Assembly: GCA_011525295.1 (NCBI GenBank)
Contig: WTGV01000026.1
Span: forward strand, 62,001-126,000
Length of the DNA: 64,000 nt
Direction: 5' to 3'
Origin: Pseudomonadales bacterium
GTDB lineage: Bacteria > Pseudomonadota > Gammaproteobacteria > Pseudomonadales > Azotimanducaceae
The translations under genes and the position numbers were made by a program. Shown here one piece after another: positions 41,711-51,237 of this stretch. The notes under the pieces were generated by a model. That model was given only the letters and a program-made list of their open reading frames with translations. It searched no databases and was not told the origin of the DNA. Within the stretch, counting starts at the first letter, position 1; every line of letters begins with the position of its first letter.

Positions 41711-41776
41711 TGCGGTAAGACCGCAACTGTTGAACACCATACACCTTTTCATTCACCATTCTTCTAATACATCTAA

Positions 41777-42896
<1,120 letters not shown>

Positions 42897-42898
<2 letters not shown>

Positions 42899-42925
42899 GA
42901 GAGACGTCGTACACTGCCCTCTCTC
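42897..42925 (+). terminator. Possible terminator after frmA
   Basis: GAGAGAG (from 42897) can pair with CTCTCTC (42919-42925) around a 15-base loop, directly overlapping the stop codon. The following TTATA is a poor T-tract, so termination is uncertain. Confidence 0.4.
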
Positions 42926-43452
42926 TTATAGACTTTGCTCTAGGTCTAGGGGGTTCTGGACTAGTTAATTTCTGTGCACTCAAGATATCTTGACTCTAAA
43001 AATTATTTTGCGGTAGCCTGCCACGTATCGAATCACTAGGCGGAAGAACAAGCTATATCTCCTAAACAGGATGCTACGTCAATCAAATCGATCAGTAGCG
43101 ATTCCGTAGTAGTTGAACCAAGCACCAGACATCAATCTAACGCAGTATTTGTATGGATAGGAGCGTATTGGAGCTTGAACTCGACAGGTAATAGTGAGGA
43201 TTGACTCTCTAATTGGTACTCTCGCCGAGTAACTAATTAAAATCGTAGTGTGTAGACCTTAAACGTACACACACTGAATTTGCACAACTCCGTTGGGCTT
43301 AGTCTGGTGATTTGTGTGACTTTTTGCGACCACGTAAGAAGGGTAGGCTGAAGAGATACCGATCTTACTAGGATCACACGGTTCTTGGATGAGTCCCTTT
43401 TAATGTTGACTGACTACAGTCAGGAATCTTTAATTCAAGGAGAAGTGTTCTA
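42899..43452. other. Non-coding gap before the first EF-hand gene
   Basis: These 554 bases contain no credible gene on either strand. The 3' end holds the leader of the EF-hand gene at 43453, with AAGGAG about nine bases before its ATG. I see no tRNA, repeat array or clear riboswitch. Confidence 0.5.
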
Positions 43453-43986
43453 ATGAAGACCCAAAAATCAATTGCTATCGTACTTGTCTCACTGCTAACG
43501 GTCGTGGGAGGAGCACTCATAGCACAACAAGGAGGTATGGGAGGTATGCAAGGCTTCCAGATGCCATCTGAAGAAGAAATGAAAGAAATGATGAAGGCAG
43601 AAGCTGAAGCTGCAGCTAAACAGTCAATGGAGGAATATGACGAAGACGAGGATGATAGTCTGTCCCTTGACGAATTCACGAAGATGGTTGATGCGGGGGA
43701 AGCTGAAATGGGACAGGCGGCAGAGATGATGCCTGCTTTAAAAAAGCTGCTTGGCCCAGAAGAGGAGACTGACGAAGAAAAAGCAGAACGGATGAAAAAG
43801 ATGTTTGAGGGTGCCGATGGTGACGATGACGACTCAATGTCAATGGAAGAAATAGTGGATTTTCAGGTAGAAATAATGGATAAAACGATGAAACTAATGA
43901 TGGGCCAAGATATTGATGACGATGAAGATGAATCTGACGATGAAGAAAGCGACGAAGAAGAAGAAGACGAAGAGGAGGAAGGTTGA
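43453..43986 (+). CDS. Secreted acidic protein with two EF-hand loops and a poly-acidic tail
   Basis: This 177-residue protein starts with a signal peptide (MKTQKSIAIVLVSLLTVVGGALIAQQ). A Gly/Met/Gln patch (about 27-36) follows, then a helical Glu/Ala/Met region. EF-hand-like loops are at 63-74 (DEDEDDSLSLDE) and 122-133 (DGDDDDSMSMEE). Both have Asp instead of Gly at loop position 6. The last 25 residues are almost all Asp and Glu. An AAGGAG site precedes the ATG. It is probably a periplasmic or exported calcium-binding protein; no function is known. It pairs with the gene at 44112. Confidence 0.8.
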   Translation: MKTQKSIAIVLVSLLTVVGGALIAQQGGMGGMQGFQMPSEEEMKEMMKAEAEAAAKQSMEEYDEDEDDSLSLDEFTKMVDAGEAEMGQAAEMMPALKKLLGPEEETDEEKAERMKKMFEGADGDDDDSMSMEEIVDFQVEIMDKTMKLMMGQDIDDDEDESDDEESDEEEEDEEEEG

Positions 43987-44111
43987 TCCGTCGTTCTTCT
44001 AATCGGCGTACTTTCGCAAAACAATGAGAATCCTTTCTTAAAGGATTTTGCAAACCTCTTCGTAAAATAGTTTGAAAGCAAGTTTTTAACTAACTTTTTG
44101 GGAACAACATT

Positions 44112-44678
44112 ATGAAGAGCAAACTATTGGTTGCCGTTTCGGCTGTCTCTGTAGTCTTAGCGCTCCCGTTACTCGCCCAAGGTCAAGGTGGCGGGCAATG
44201 GGGAGGCGGCCAAGGCGGTAACTGGGACATGGACGCAATGAAGACACGCATGGTCGATGGTGCTATTGAAACGCTGGACACAGACGACGATGGAGAATTG
44301 TCAAAAGAAGAATTTGTGGAAATGGCCACAAACGAACGGTACAGTTCTTGGTTCGAAGCAACTGACGATGAAAACGAAGAAGAGTCTGACGACGAAGACG
44401 CTGAGGCTACTGAAGAAGAAGAGGCGACTGCGGACGAGTCAGAAGAAGGCGACGACGAGAGCGAGGAAGATGCTCTTAAGAAACTGTATGAAGCTAAGTT
44501 TGCCGAAGTCGATGCCGATGACGACGGAAGTGTCACATCTGAAGAACTAACGGAAGCCTTTGACGTTGACGCCTACATGGAGCGAGCTCGTGAGCGATGG
44601 CAACAAGGCGGCGGCAATCGCCAACGTGGTGGTCAAGGAGGAGGAAATTGGCAACGCCCAGGAGGCGGATCTCCGTAA
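44112..44678 (+). CDS. Secreted EF-hand protein with Gly/Gln-rich ends
   Basis: This 188-residue protein has a signal peptide (about 1-22, ending LLAQ) and a Gly/Gln/Trp-rich segment (24-37). A canonical EF-hand loop sits at 56-67 (DTDDDGELSKEE), followed by a strongly acidic spacer (about 84-120). A second loop is at 134-145 (DADDDGSVTSEE), and the C-terminal tail is rich in Gly, Gln, Arg and Trp (about 165-188). The oppositely charged tail and spacer suggest self-association or polymer binding. It lies 125 bases after the preceding EF-hand gene and ends before two hairpins. Confidence 0.8.
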   Translation: MKSKLLVAVSAVSVVLALPLLAQGQGGGQWGGGQGGNWDMDAMKTRMVDGAIETLDTDDDGELSKEEFVEMATNERYSSWFEATDDENEEESDDEDAEATEEEEATADESEEGDDESEEDALKKLYEAKFAEVDADDDGSVTSEELTEAFDVDAYMERARERWQQGGGNRQRGGQGGGNWQRPGGGSP

Positions 44679-44686
44679 TTTCTTCT

Positions 44687-44712
44687 GGCTAGTTAGTTGT
44701 GTTTAACTAGCC
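44687..44712 (+). other. Hairpin after the EF-hand gene
   Basis: GGCTAGTTA (44687-44695) pairs perfectly with TAACTAGCC (44704-44712) eight bases downstream of the stop codon. The T-tract is weak, so this may protect the mRNA end rather than terminate. A stronger terminator follows. Confidence 0.55.
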
Positions 44713-44754
44713 CTTATTCGATTATCGTTTCGCTGAAGGATCGTCTTCAGTTCT

Positions 44755-44787
44755 GAGAGGTGGAGCAATTGCTTCACCTCTCTTTTT
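44755..44787 (+). terminator. Intrinsic terminator of the first EF-hand cluster
   Basis: GAGAGGTGGAGC (44755-44766) pairs with GCTTCACCTCTC (44771-44782) around AATT, with one G-T wobble, and runs straight into five Ts. This is a good rho-independent terminator on the plus strand. It insulates the EF-hand genes from the convergent tRNA genes. Confidence 0.85.
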
Positions 44788-44850
44788 GTATTGCACGGAA
44801 GAGTTCAAGTTCGAATACAGTGCCTTGAACGATCAGACCGGCGCGAACAT

Positions 44851-44940
44851 TGGCGGAGAGGGAGGGATTCGAACCCTCGATGGGTTTCTGCCCATACTCC
44901 CTTAGCAGGGGAGCGCCTTCAACCACTCGGCCACCTCTCC
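44851..44940 (-). tRNA. tRNA-Ser (anticodon GCT)
   Basis: This is a 90-base class II tRNA with acceptor GGAGAGG pairing with CCTCTCC and an encoded CCA at the 3' end (44851-44853 on the minus strand). The anticodon stem CTCCC/GGGAG encloses CTGCTAA, giving GCT. A long variable arm and GGTTCGAATCC are present. Order csrA, tRNA-Ser(GCT), tRNA-Arg(ACG) equals that next to csrA in E. coli, though here Arg precedes Ser. Confidence 0.97.
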
Positions 44941-44959
44941 AGTGTCGTTGCGACCAATT

Positions 44960-45036
44960 TGGCGCGCCTGACAGGACTCGAACCTGTAGTCGCCAGTTTC
45001 GTAGACTGGTGCCTTATCCAGTTTGGCCACAGGCGC
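44960..45036 (-). tRNA. tRNA-Arg (anticodon ACG)
   Basis: This is a 77-base tRNA with acceptor GCGCCTG pairing with CAGGCGC and an encoded CCA at 44960-44962. The anticodon stem CCAGT/ACTGG encloses CTACGAA, giving ACG, whose first A is normally changed to inosine. The T-arm carries GGTTCGAGTCC. It is 19 bases upstream of tRNA-Ser and probably co-transcribed with it. Confidence 0.97.
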
Positions 45037-45107
45037 ATGGTTTACTTGTAAGAGATAAGGCGAGACTAAGCTACCTCACGACAAGCATAAAAACCTAATA
45101 CTAGCGA

Positions 45108-45278
45108 TCAGGCTTTCTGCTTTTGTTTCTTTTCTAAGATTTCTTTTCTGTGGACGATCACGTCACGAGGTGCGGCGATTCCTATTCGTACCTGATTCCC
45201 TCGTGTATCTAACACCGTTACTTCAATCTTTCCGTCTATTACTAATGTCTCATTGATGCGTCGCGTGAGGATAAGCAT
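45108..45278 (-). CDS. csrA: Carbon storage regulator CsrA
   Basis: CsrA is a small homodimeric RNA-binding protein that controls translation and stability of many mRNAs. The 56-residue product begins [23 protein letters not shown] and contains [21 protein letters not shown], both hallmarks of CsrA. A strong GGAGGAGG lies just before the ATG at 45276-45278. It follows lysC and alaS on the same strand, the standard synteny. A LexA-like box over a TATAAT lies 214 bases upstream. Confidence 0.97.
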   Translation of the reverse strand: MLILTRRINETLVIDGKIEVTVLDTRGNQVRIGIAAPRDVIVHRKEILEKKQKQKA

Positions 45279-45489
45279 CGCAACCTCCTCCGTGAATGGT
45301 ACTCCGCTTCGTCTAGTTGCCCTTACCTAACTAAACGCCTCGCGTACATAATTTCCTTTTATCAACAATAAATTTTACTCGGAATGAAAACACCAAATCT
45401 CTTTGTCCATTGAGCCCGTCAAGCACAGCAATCACAAGCGAACGACCGCAAAGAATTTGAGTACTCTCAAAATTCGAGAAAAATTCTTA

Positions 45490-45509
45490 TCCTGTTATAT
45501 TATACAGTA
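45490..45509. promoter_or_regulatory. LexA (SOS) box-like site upstream of csrA
   Basis: The core CTGT-N8-ACAG (45492-45507) matches the gammaproteobacterial LexA consensus with an AT-rich spacer. On the minus strand it overlaps a perfect TATAAT (45499-45504), facing csrA about 210 bases away. It lies ten bases beyond the lysC stop. Binding is inferred, not shown, and AT-rich terminator regions can mimic such sites. Confidence 0.5.
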
Positions 45510-45518
45510 TTTCAAAGT

Positions 45519-46763
45519 TTAATCTGATCCTAAATCAAATGCAGAGTGCAGCATTCGAACTGCTAACTCGCAAAAATCTTCGTGAATCACCACCGAAATC
45601 TTGATCTCAGATGTCGAGATCATCTGAATATTGATACCGTACTGAGCTAGCGTTTCAAACATTTTAGTAGCAATTCCCGCGTGGGAACGCACGCCTAGGC
45701 CGACGGCAGTTACCTTCGCGATCGCGTCATCTCCGATTACTTCCATTTCGCAAAGATTGGAATCTTCCGCCTCGCGTCGCAAATGAATGACTTGATCTCG
45801 CAAAATTTCGAGAGACTGTTCAAAATCATTTCGCGGTACTGTAAATGTTAAATCTGTTCGTTCATCTCTACTCACGTTTTGAACGATCATGTCGACAGAG
45901 ATGTTCGCATCGCCCACTGGACCTAATAATTGATAAGCGATGCCTGGGATGTCTGGAACGTTTGTAATTGTTACCTTGGCTTCGTTCTTGTCGAAAGTTA
46001 TGGCTGACACCTCTGGTTGTTCCATTGATTCTCCTTCTTCTACAATTAATGTACCGGGACCGTCGATAAAGCTAGAAAACACTTTTAGTGGTATCGAATA
46101 CCTACGAGCGTATTCGACCGACCGTAAATGTAACACTTTAGCTCCTAACGCAGCAAGTTCAAGCATTTCCTCAAAGGTCACACGATCCATGCGTCTCGCT
46201 TGTTCAACAATGCGAGGATCGGCGGTGTATACACCATCAACATCAGTGTAGATACGGCACTCCAAGGCTTCCATAGCAACAGCTATAGCCACTGCCGTAG
46301 TATCCGAACCTCCTCGACCGATCGTAGTAATCTCACCGGTGGGAGCGACTCCTTGAAATCCCGCGACGACCGGTATTGCACCCTGATTGATTGAACGCCG
46401 TAGTTCTTCGCACCCAACGTCAGTAATTCTCGCTCGTTGATGACAACCGTTGGTGTACACGGGAACTTGATTTCCTAAATAGGACATTGCTGGTTCTCCA
46501 AGATCTTGAATTGCCATCGCGATGAGCGCAACGGACACTTGCTCGCCAGATGCTAGCAATACGTCCATCTCGCGAGGGTCTGGACGATTTGAAATCGAAT
46601 ATCCAAGATCTTCGAGTTTATCAGTTTCACCCGCCATCGCGGAAACTACCACAATGACTTCGTGCCCTTCTTGGCGGCAGGCTACGACTTTTCTTGCGGC
46701 CGCTTGAACTCGTTCAAGATCGCATAACGACGTGCCGCCAAACTTCGTTACGATCAAACTCAT
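45519..46763 (-). CDS. lysC: Aspartate kinase (monofunctional)
   Basis: This enzyme phosphorylates aspartate, the first step toward lysine, threonine and methionine. The 414-residue protein has the kinase motif VTKFGGTSL at the N-terminus, GRGGSDTTAVAIA in the middle and two C-terminal ACT regulatory domains (ITNVPDIPGIAYQLLG; VGLGVRSHAGIATKMFETL). It lies between alaS and csrA, as in Pseudomonas. Confidence 0.95.
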   Translation of the reverse strand: MSLIVTKFGGTSLCDLERVQAAARKVVACRQEGHEVIVVVSAMAGETDKLEDLGYSISNRPDPREMDVLLASGEQVSVALIAMAIQDLGEPAMSYLGNQVPVYTNGCHQRARITDVGCEELRRSINQGAIPVVAGFQGVAPTGEITTIGRGGSDTTAVAIAVAMEALECRIYTDVDGVYTADPRIVEQARRMDRVTFEEMLELAALGAKVLHLRSVEYARRYSIPLKVFSSFIDGPGTLIVEEGESMEQPEVSAITFDKNEAKVTITNVPDIPGIAYQLLGPVGDANISVDMIVQNVSRDERTDLTFTVPRNDFEQSLEILRDQVIHLRREAEDSNLCEMEVIGDDAIAKVTAVGLGVRSHAGIATKMFETLAQYGINIQMISTSEIKISVVIHEDFCELAVRMLHSAFDLGSD

Positions 46764-46769
46764 TGAGGC

Positions 46770-49388
46770 TTAGGTAGTGCGTTCCGCGACCCAATTCTCG
46801 ACAGATCGTAACGCGTCGGGAAGCATAATAGCATTCGTCCCTCCACCTGCACGAGCGAGTTCCGGGGTACCACCCCCTCGAGCACCCACTTGAGCACCTA
46901 CAAACTGCACTAATTCGTCCGCCCGTATATATGCTATTAGATCCTTTGATACGCCACAAACGAGCTGAACTTTCCCTCCTAACTCGATACTAAGAACTAT
47001 CACTCGAGACGGCAGCCTCGAAGCTATTTCATCATGTATGGACATCATTTCTTTCGCGTCGCCGTTGACCTGAGCGCTCACCACCGAGACTCCATTTATC
47101 TCGCGTGCAGAAGCTACTAATTCCTTCCCAACATCAGCGTGACTCTGTTGCGACAATGTTCTAATCTGTTGTTGTAATTCTGCTTTTTCTTCGATCAAGG
47201 ATTGGACGCGACCAGGAAGCTCGCTCGTTTGCGTCTGAAATATCTGAGCTAGTTCCTGCAAGGTACGTTCATTCTTTCGCGCTCGGGCTTGTGCTTCGCG
47301 ACCTGTAACTGCCTCAATGCGCCTAGTCCCGGCCGCGATGCTTGTCTCCGCGTAAATCTTGAGCGAGCCGATTTCACCAACAAAGGGCACATGCGTACCA
47401 CCACAAAGCTCCACAGAGAATCCATTACCCACACTTAGTACACGAACAAAATCATCGTACTTCTCGCCAAACATTGCAACTGCCCCACTCGAAATAGCAT
47501 CGTCATAAGGCATTACCTCTGTTTTGACTTCACTATTCAGCGCGATCTGAGCATTAACCATATCTTCTAATGCGTCAATTTCGTCCTGAGTTAATGCTTG
47601 TTCGTGTGAGAAGTCAAAGCGAAGTCGATCGGGTGCGACCAAAGAACCACGTTGTTGCACGTGAGGTCCCAATACTCTCTTAAGAGCTTCATGTAACAAA
47701 TGGGTCGCCGTATGGTTCCGAGCAATATCCTGACGTCGAATTGCATCCACTTGAGTAGCAACGTGTTCACCCTTAGTTAGTGCTCCACGAGTCACCTCCC
47801 CGTAATGCAGAAATTGGCGATCCATACGTTGCGTGTCGCGCACTTGAAAGGTAGCAGTTGGCGTCGATATTTCTCCCGTATCACCAATTTGTCCCCCTGC
47901 TTCCCCATAAAAGCCTGTTCGATCAAGCACTAAGATGCCAGGATCACCTTCGTTCAAGGTATCAACCGGGTTTGGAGTCCCGTTAGAAGTTTTGAATGTC
48001 TCCGTGATCACGGAGGCCACACTGAGGCTGTCGTAACCTTCAAATTCGACCTCCGAATCAAATCGCAGTTTGCGATCCTGCGCGGTTTCGAACTGACTTG
48101 CGGCACGAGCTCGATTTCGTTGAAGTTCCATGAGTTCGTCAAAGTTGTCGCTATCGACGGTCAATCCTTTCTCACGCGCGACATCTTCGGTGAGATCTAG
48201 CGGAAAGCCATACGTGTCGTACAACTTAAACGCAATTTCGCCGTCGATCACCGTCCCGGACAGGTTTTCGATTTCGGTCTCCAGCAACGTCATGCCGTAA
48301 CGTAGTGTTTTTGCAAACTTTTCTTCTTCAAGCCGTAACGAGGTGCTGATTCGCTCGAGATTGTCGCTGAGAGAGCTATATGTCTCTCCCATGCTTTCGG
48401 TAAGTGGTCGTACGAGAGTGTGAAAGAAGGTGTCTTGAATTCCTAACTTGTAACCGTGTCGTAGAGCTCGACGGATGATCCGACGCAAGACATAACCTCG
48501 TCCTTCATTTGACGGCAAGACTCCATCCGAAATGAGAAATGCACATGACCTGATGTGGTCAGCAATCACTCGTAAAGACGGTTCTTGTTGAAGTTCGTTT
48601 GGATCATGGATGTTCGCGATTCGGGCCGTCGTTTGGATTAAGTGCGAAAAGAGATCCGTCTCGTAATTACTGCTGACTCCTTGCATCAGGGCTGCGGTGC
48701 GTTCCAAACCCAAACCTGTATCAATCCCTGGGGCAACTAGCGGCACTAATTCCCCATCCGATTGTCGATCAAACTGAGGGAACACTAAGTTCCAAAACTC
48801 CAAAAATCGATCTCCGTCTTCGTTAGCAGAACCAGGTGGTCCTCCTTCTAGATTCGGTCCTTGATCAAGAAATATTTCGGTATTTGGACCACAAGGACCA
48901 GTTTCTCCCATTTCCCAGAAGTTGTCTGCATGATCTATTACTCGTTCTTTTTTAATTCCAATTTTTCGAGTCCAGAGTTCTCGGGCTACATCATCAGTCG
49001 GATGGACCGAAATCCAAATCTGGTCACGATCAAAGCCCAATACCTCCATTACGAAGTTCCAAGCCCAGTCAATTGCTTCTTCCTTGAAATAATCGCCAAA
49101 GCTAAAGTTCCCAAGCATTTCGAAGAGAGTATGGTGTCGAGCGGTGTAACCGACATTTTCCAAGTCGTTGTGTTTACCTCCCGCACGCAGGCACAACTGA
49201 CACGATGCAGCGCGCGGAACTGTTGGTGTCTCAACCCCGATAAGCTGGTCTTTGAACTGCACCATACCCGCTACGGTGAACAATATGGTTGGATCATTTT
49301 GAGGTACTAACGGAGCTGATGGAAATACCGTGTGGTCTAGTTCTCGAAAGTAATCGAGATATGCTCGTCTAATTTCTTCGGTGCGCAT
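46770..49388 (-). CDS. alaS: Alanyl-tRNA synthetase
   Basis: AlaRS charges tRNA-Ala. The 872-residue length is normal. The class II catalytic core is at the N-terminus (RRAYLDYFRELDHTVFPSAPLVP, YTARHHTLFEMLGNFSFGDYFKEEAI). The editing domain carries the zinc motif RNHTATHLLHEAL with CGGTHV, and a C-terminal DHHA1 domain has GARGGGTPELARAGG. It starts 77 bases after recX and precedes lysC by six bases. Confidence 0.97.
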   Translation of the reverse strand: MRTEEIRRAYLDYFRELDHTVFPSAPLVPQNDPTILFTVAGMVQFKDQLIGVETPTVPRAASCQLCLRAGGKHNDLENVGYTARHHTLFEMLGNFSFGDYFKEEAIDWAWNFVMEVLGFDRDQIWISVHPTDDVARELWTRKIGIKKERVIDHADNFWEMGETGPCGPNTEIFLDQGPNLEGGPPGSANEDGDRFLEFWNLVFPQFDRQSDGELVPLVAPGIDTGLGLERTAALMQGVSSNYETDLFSHLIQTTARIANIHDPNELQQEPSLRVIADHIRSCAFLISDGVLPSNEGRGYVLRRIIRRALRHGYKLGIQDTFFHTLVRPLTESMGETYSSLSDNLERISTSLRLEEEKFAKTLRYGMTLLETEIENLSGTVIDGEIAFKLYDTYGFPLDLTEDVAREKGLTVDSDNFDELMELQRNRARAASQFETAQDRKLRFDSEVEFEGYDSLSVASVITETFKTSNGTPNPVDTLNEGDPGILVLDRTGFYGEAGGQIGDTGEISTPTATFQVRDTQRMDRQFLHYGEVTRGALTKGEHVATQVDAIRRQDIARNHTATHLLHEALKRVLGPHVQQRGSLVAPDRLRFDFSHEQALTQDEIDALEDMVNAQIALNSEVKTEVMPYDDAISSGAVAMFGEKYDDFVRVLSVGNGFSVELCGGTHVPFVGEIGSLKIYAETSIAAGTRRIEAVTGREAQARARKNERTLQELAQIFQTQTSELPGRVQSLIEEKAELQQQIRTLSQQSHADVGKELVASAREINGVSVVSAQVNGDAKEMMSIHDEIASRLPSRVIVLSIELGGKVQLVCGVSKDLIAYIRADELVQFVGAQVGARGGGTPELARAGGGTNAIMLPDALRSVENWVAERTT

Positions 49389-49465
49389 TTTGGAGTTTCA
49401 AAAAAGTGTATCGTTTGGAACTTTAAGATGGTGTCTGATGACCCTCAAACAAGTGCTCGGCCTAC

Positions 49466-49948
49466 TTAATCGGGCTCAGACTCCAACACTTGTCGAATGA
49501 TATTCGCGGGATACCCTCGATTTTTCAACAATCGGCTTCGAATTGACCAGGCCTCGTGTGTGCGTGCTTCTTGTGGTGATATACTGCGTTTCATGCAATT
49601 CAACTGATCTAATTTCAACGCGCGTTCAAGCCAAAATTTTTGATCGCTTGGGAGATAGTGCTTAATTAGCGAATCTATGATACCACGTTGAGATAGATAG
49701 GCACGAATTTTTATTGGACCATCGTCAGTGCGTAAGCGCGCACGAACCGCTATTTCAGTAAATCGGGAGTCTGATAAGTATCCATCCGACGTGAGTTCGT
49801 CAAGTGTGGCTGACACCAGTTCGAAACTTCCACCGCGAGCCAGTAGTTTTGATCGTAGTTCGTAAGTTGAATGCTCGCGGCGCCCGAGTAGCCGTAGCGC
49901 AATTTCTTTGAGTTGCGACGCGTCTAGAACCGGTCTATTTTTGGACAC
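49466..49948 (-). CDS. recX: Regulatory protein RecX
   Basis: RecX binds RecA filaments and limits recombination and SOS induction. The 160-residue helical protein has ALRLLGRREHSTYELRSKLLARG, TLDELTSDGYLSDSRFTEIAVRAR and KNRGYPANIIRQVL, matching RecX repeats. It starts with GTG 21 bases after the recA stop, consistent with co-transcription. Confidence 0.92.
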   Translation of the reverse strand: MSKNRPVLDASQLKEIALRLLGRREHSTYELRSKLLARGGSFELVSATLDELTSDGYLSDSRFTEIAVRARLRTDDGPIKIRAYLSQRGIIDSLIKHYLPSDQKFWLERALKLDQLNCMKRSISPQEARTHEAWSIRSRLLKNRGYPANIIRQVLESEPD

Positions 49949-49969
49949 AGACTCAGTTTAACAAGGTCT

Positions 49970-50989
49970 TTAGTTCTCAGCTCCGTCTTCAGTAACCTCT
50001 TGCTTGAACACGTGGGCGCGAATTTTTGCTTCGATTTCGTTGGTAACTTCTGCATTGTTTTTAAGCCACAGTTCGGCGTTTCGTCGTCCTTGTCCAATTC
50101 GCTCGTCATTAAATGAATACCAAGTACCGGACTTCTCCAACAAACCTTGATCTACAGCCATATCCAAGACCTCACCGACGTAGTTAATTCCTTCGTTGTA
50201 CAGAATCTGAAACTCCGCCTGCCGGAACGGCGGTGCGACCTTATTCTTGAGCACTTTCACGCGGGTCTGATTACCTTGGACTTCATCGCCTTCCTTAATC
50301 TGTCCAATACGACGAATGTCCAAGCGCACTGAAGCGTAGAATTTCAGCGCATTCCCACCTGTGGTGGTTTCGGGTGAGCCGAACATGACTCCAATCTTAC
50401 TTCTAATTTGATTGATGAAAATCACCAAGGTGTTGGAATTCTTGATATTCGCGGTCATCTTGCGCAATGCTTGACTCATCAAGCGTGCTTGGAGACCTAC
50501 GTGGGAGTCCCCCATCTCGCCTTCAAGCTCCGCCTTGGGGGTGAGCGCAGCGACCGAGTCTATAACAATTACATCAATAGCTCCGGAACGCACCATCATG
50601 TCACAGATTTCTAAGGCTTGTTCGCCGGTGTCTGGTTGTGACACGAATAACTCTTCAGTGTTAACACCAAGCTTCTTGGCATAAATTGGGTCCATGGCGT
50701 GCTCTGCGTCAATGAACGCGCAGGTGCCACCTTGTTTTTGAGCCTCGGCGACTACATGTAAGGTCAATGTCGTTTTTCCAGAGGACTCCGGACCATAAAC
50801 TTCAACGACTCGACCGCGCGGTAGACCACCTACGCCGAGTGCAATGTCGAGCGCTAGAGAGCCGGTGGAAATCACTGGAATTTCCTCCTGTCGTTGCTCA
50901 CCTAAGCGCATCATTGAGCCCTTACCGAACTGTTTCTCTATTTGCGACAGTGCTACTTCAAGAGCTCTGTCTTTAGCAGAATTGCTCAT
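49970..50989 (-). CDS. recA: Recombinase RecA
   Basis: RecA drives homologous strand exchange and LexA autocleavage. The 339-residue protein has Walker A GPESSGKT at about 66-73, [50 protein letters not shown] and an acidic C-terminus. AAGGAGAT lies three bases before the ATG. A LexA-like box lies 21-40 bases upstream of the start codon. mutS is divergent across a 248-base gap. Confidence 0.98.
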   Translation of the reverse strand: MSNSAKDRALEVALSQIEKQFGKGSMMRLGEQRQEEIPVISTGSLALDIALGVGGLPRGRVVEVYGPESSGKTTLTLHVVAEAQKQGGTCAFIDAEHAMDPIYAKKLGVNTEELFVSQPDTGEQALEICDMMVRSGAIDVIVIDSVAALTPKAELEGEMGDSHVGLQARLMSQALRKMTANIKNSNTLVIFINQIRSKIGVMFGSPETTTGGNALKFYASVRLDIRRIGQIKEGDEVQGNQTRVKVLKNKVAPPFRQAEFQILYNEGINYVGEVLDMAVDQGLLEKSGTWYSFNDERIGQGRRNAELWLKNNAEVTNEIEAKIRAHVFKQEVTEDGAEN

Positions 50990-51009
50990 AATATCTCCTT
51001 GTTATGGGT

Positions 51010-51029
51010 TACTGTATAGATTATCAGTC
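51010..51029. promoter_or_regulatory. LexA (SOS) box-like site upstream of recA
   Basis: TACTGTATAGATTATCAGTC resembles the LexA consensus. One half-site is perfect (TACTGT) and the other is TCAG rather than ACAG. Its position just upstream of the recA ribosome site fits known SOS control of recA. Confidence 0.65.
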
Positions 51030-51237
51030 AAAATTCAAGGGCTTTTTGAAGCTTTTTCCGAAGTTCGGGCAAATTCGGTCCCAATAAAAAACTCGAAACT
51101 CCTACACGAACGCTAGTTTATGAATTCTAGAGAAATGTCACTTATAGATGTCTCCAATACAACCACCCACTACTCATAATTTATTAGTTCGAACCCAACT
51201 CATCGATGTACCTTGAAACAGTCTCTAGACAGCTTGC

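Noticed and set aside
41711-41725. Small hairpin TGCGGT/ACCGCA between ahcY and frmA as a terminator
   Set aside because: The stem is only six base pairs with a three-base loop and no T-run follows.
43676-44081. Minus-strand frames rich in Ser and Leu opposite the EF-hand genes
   Set aside because: They mirror Asp and Glu codons of the real plus-strand genes and lack any start context.
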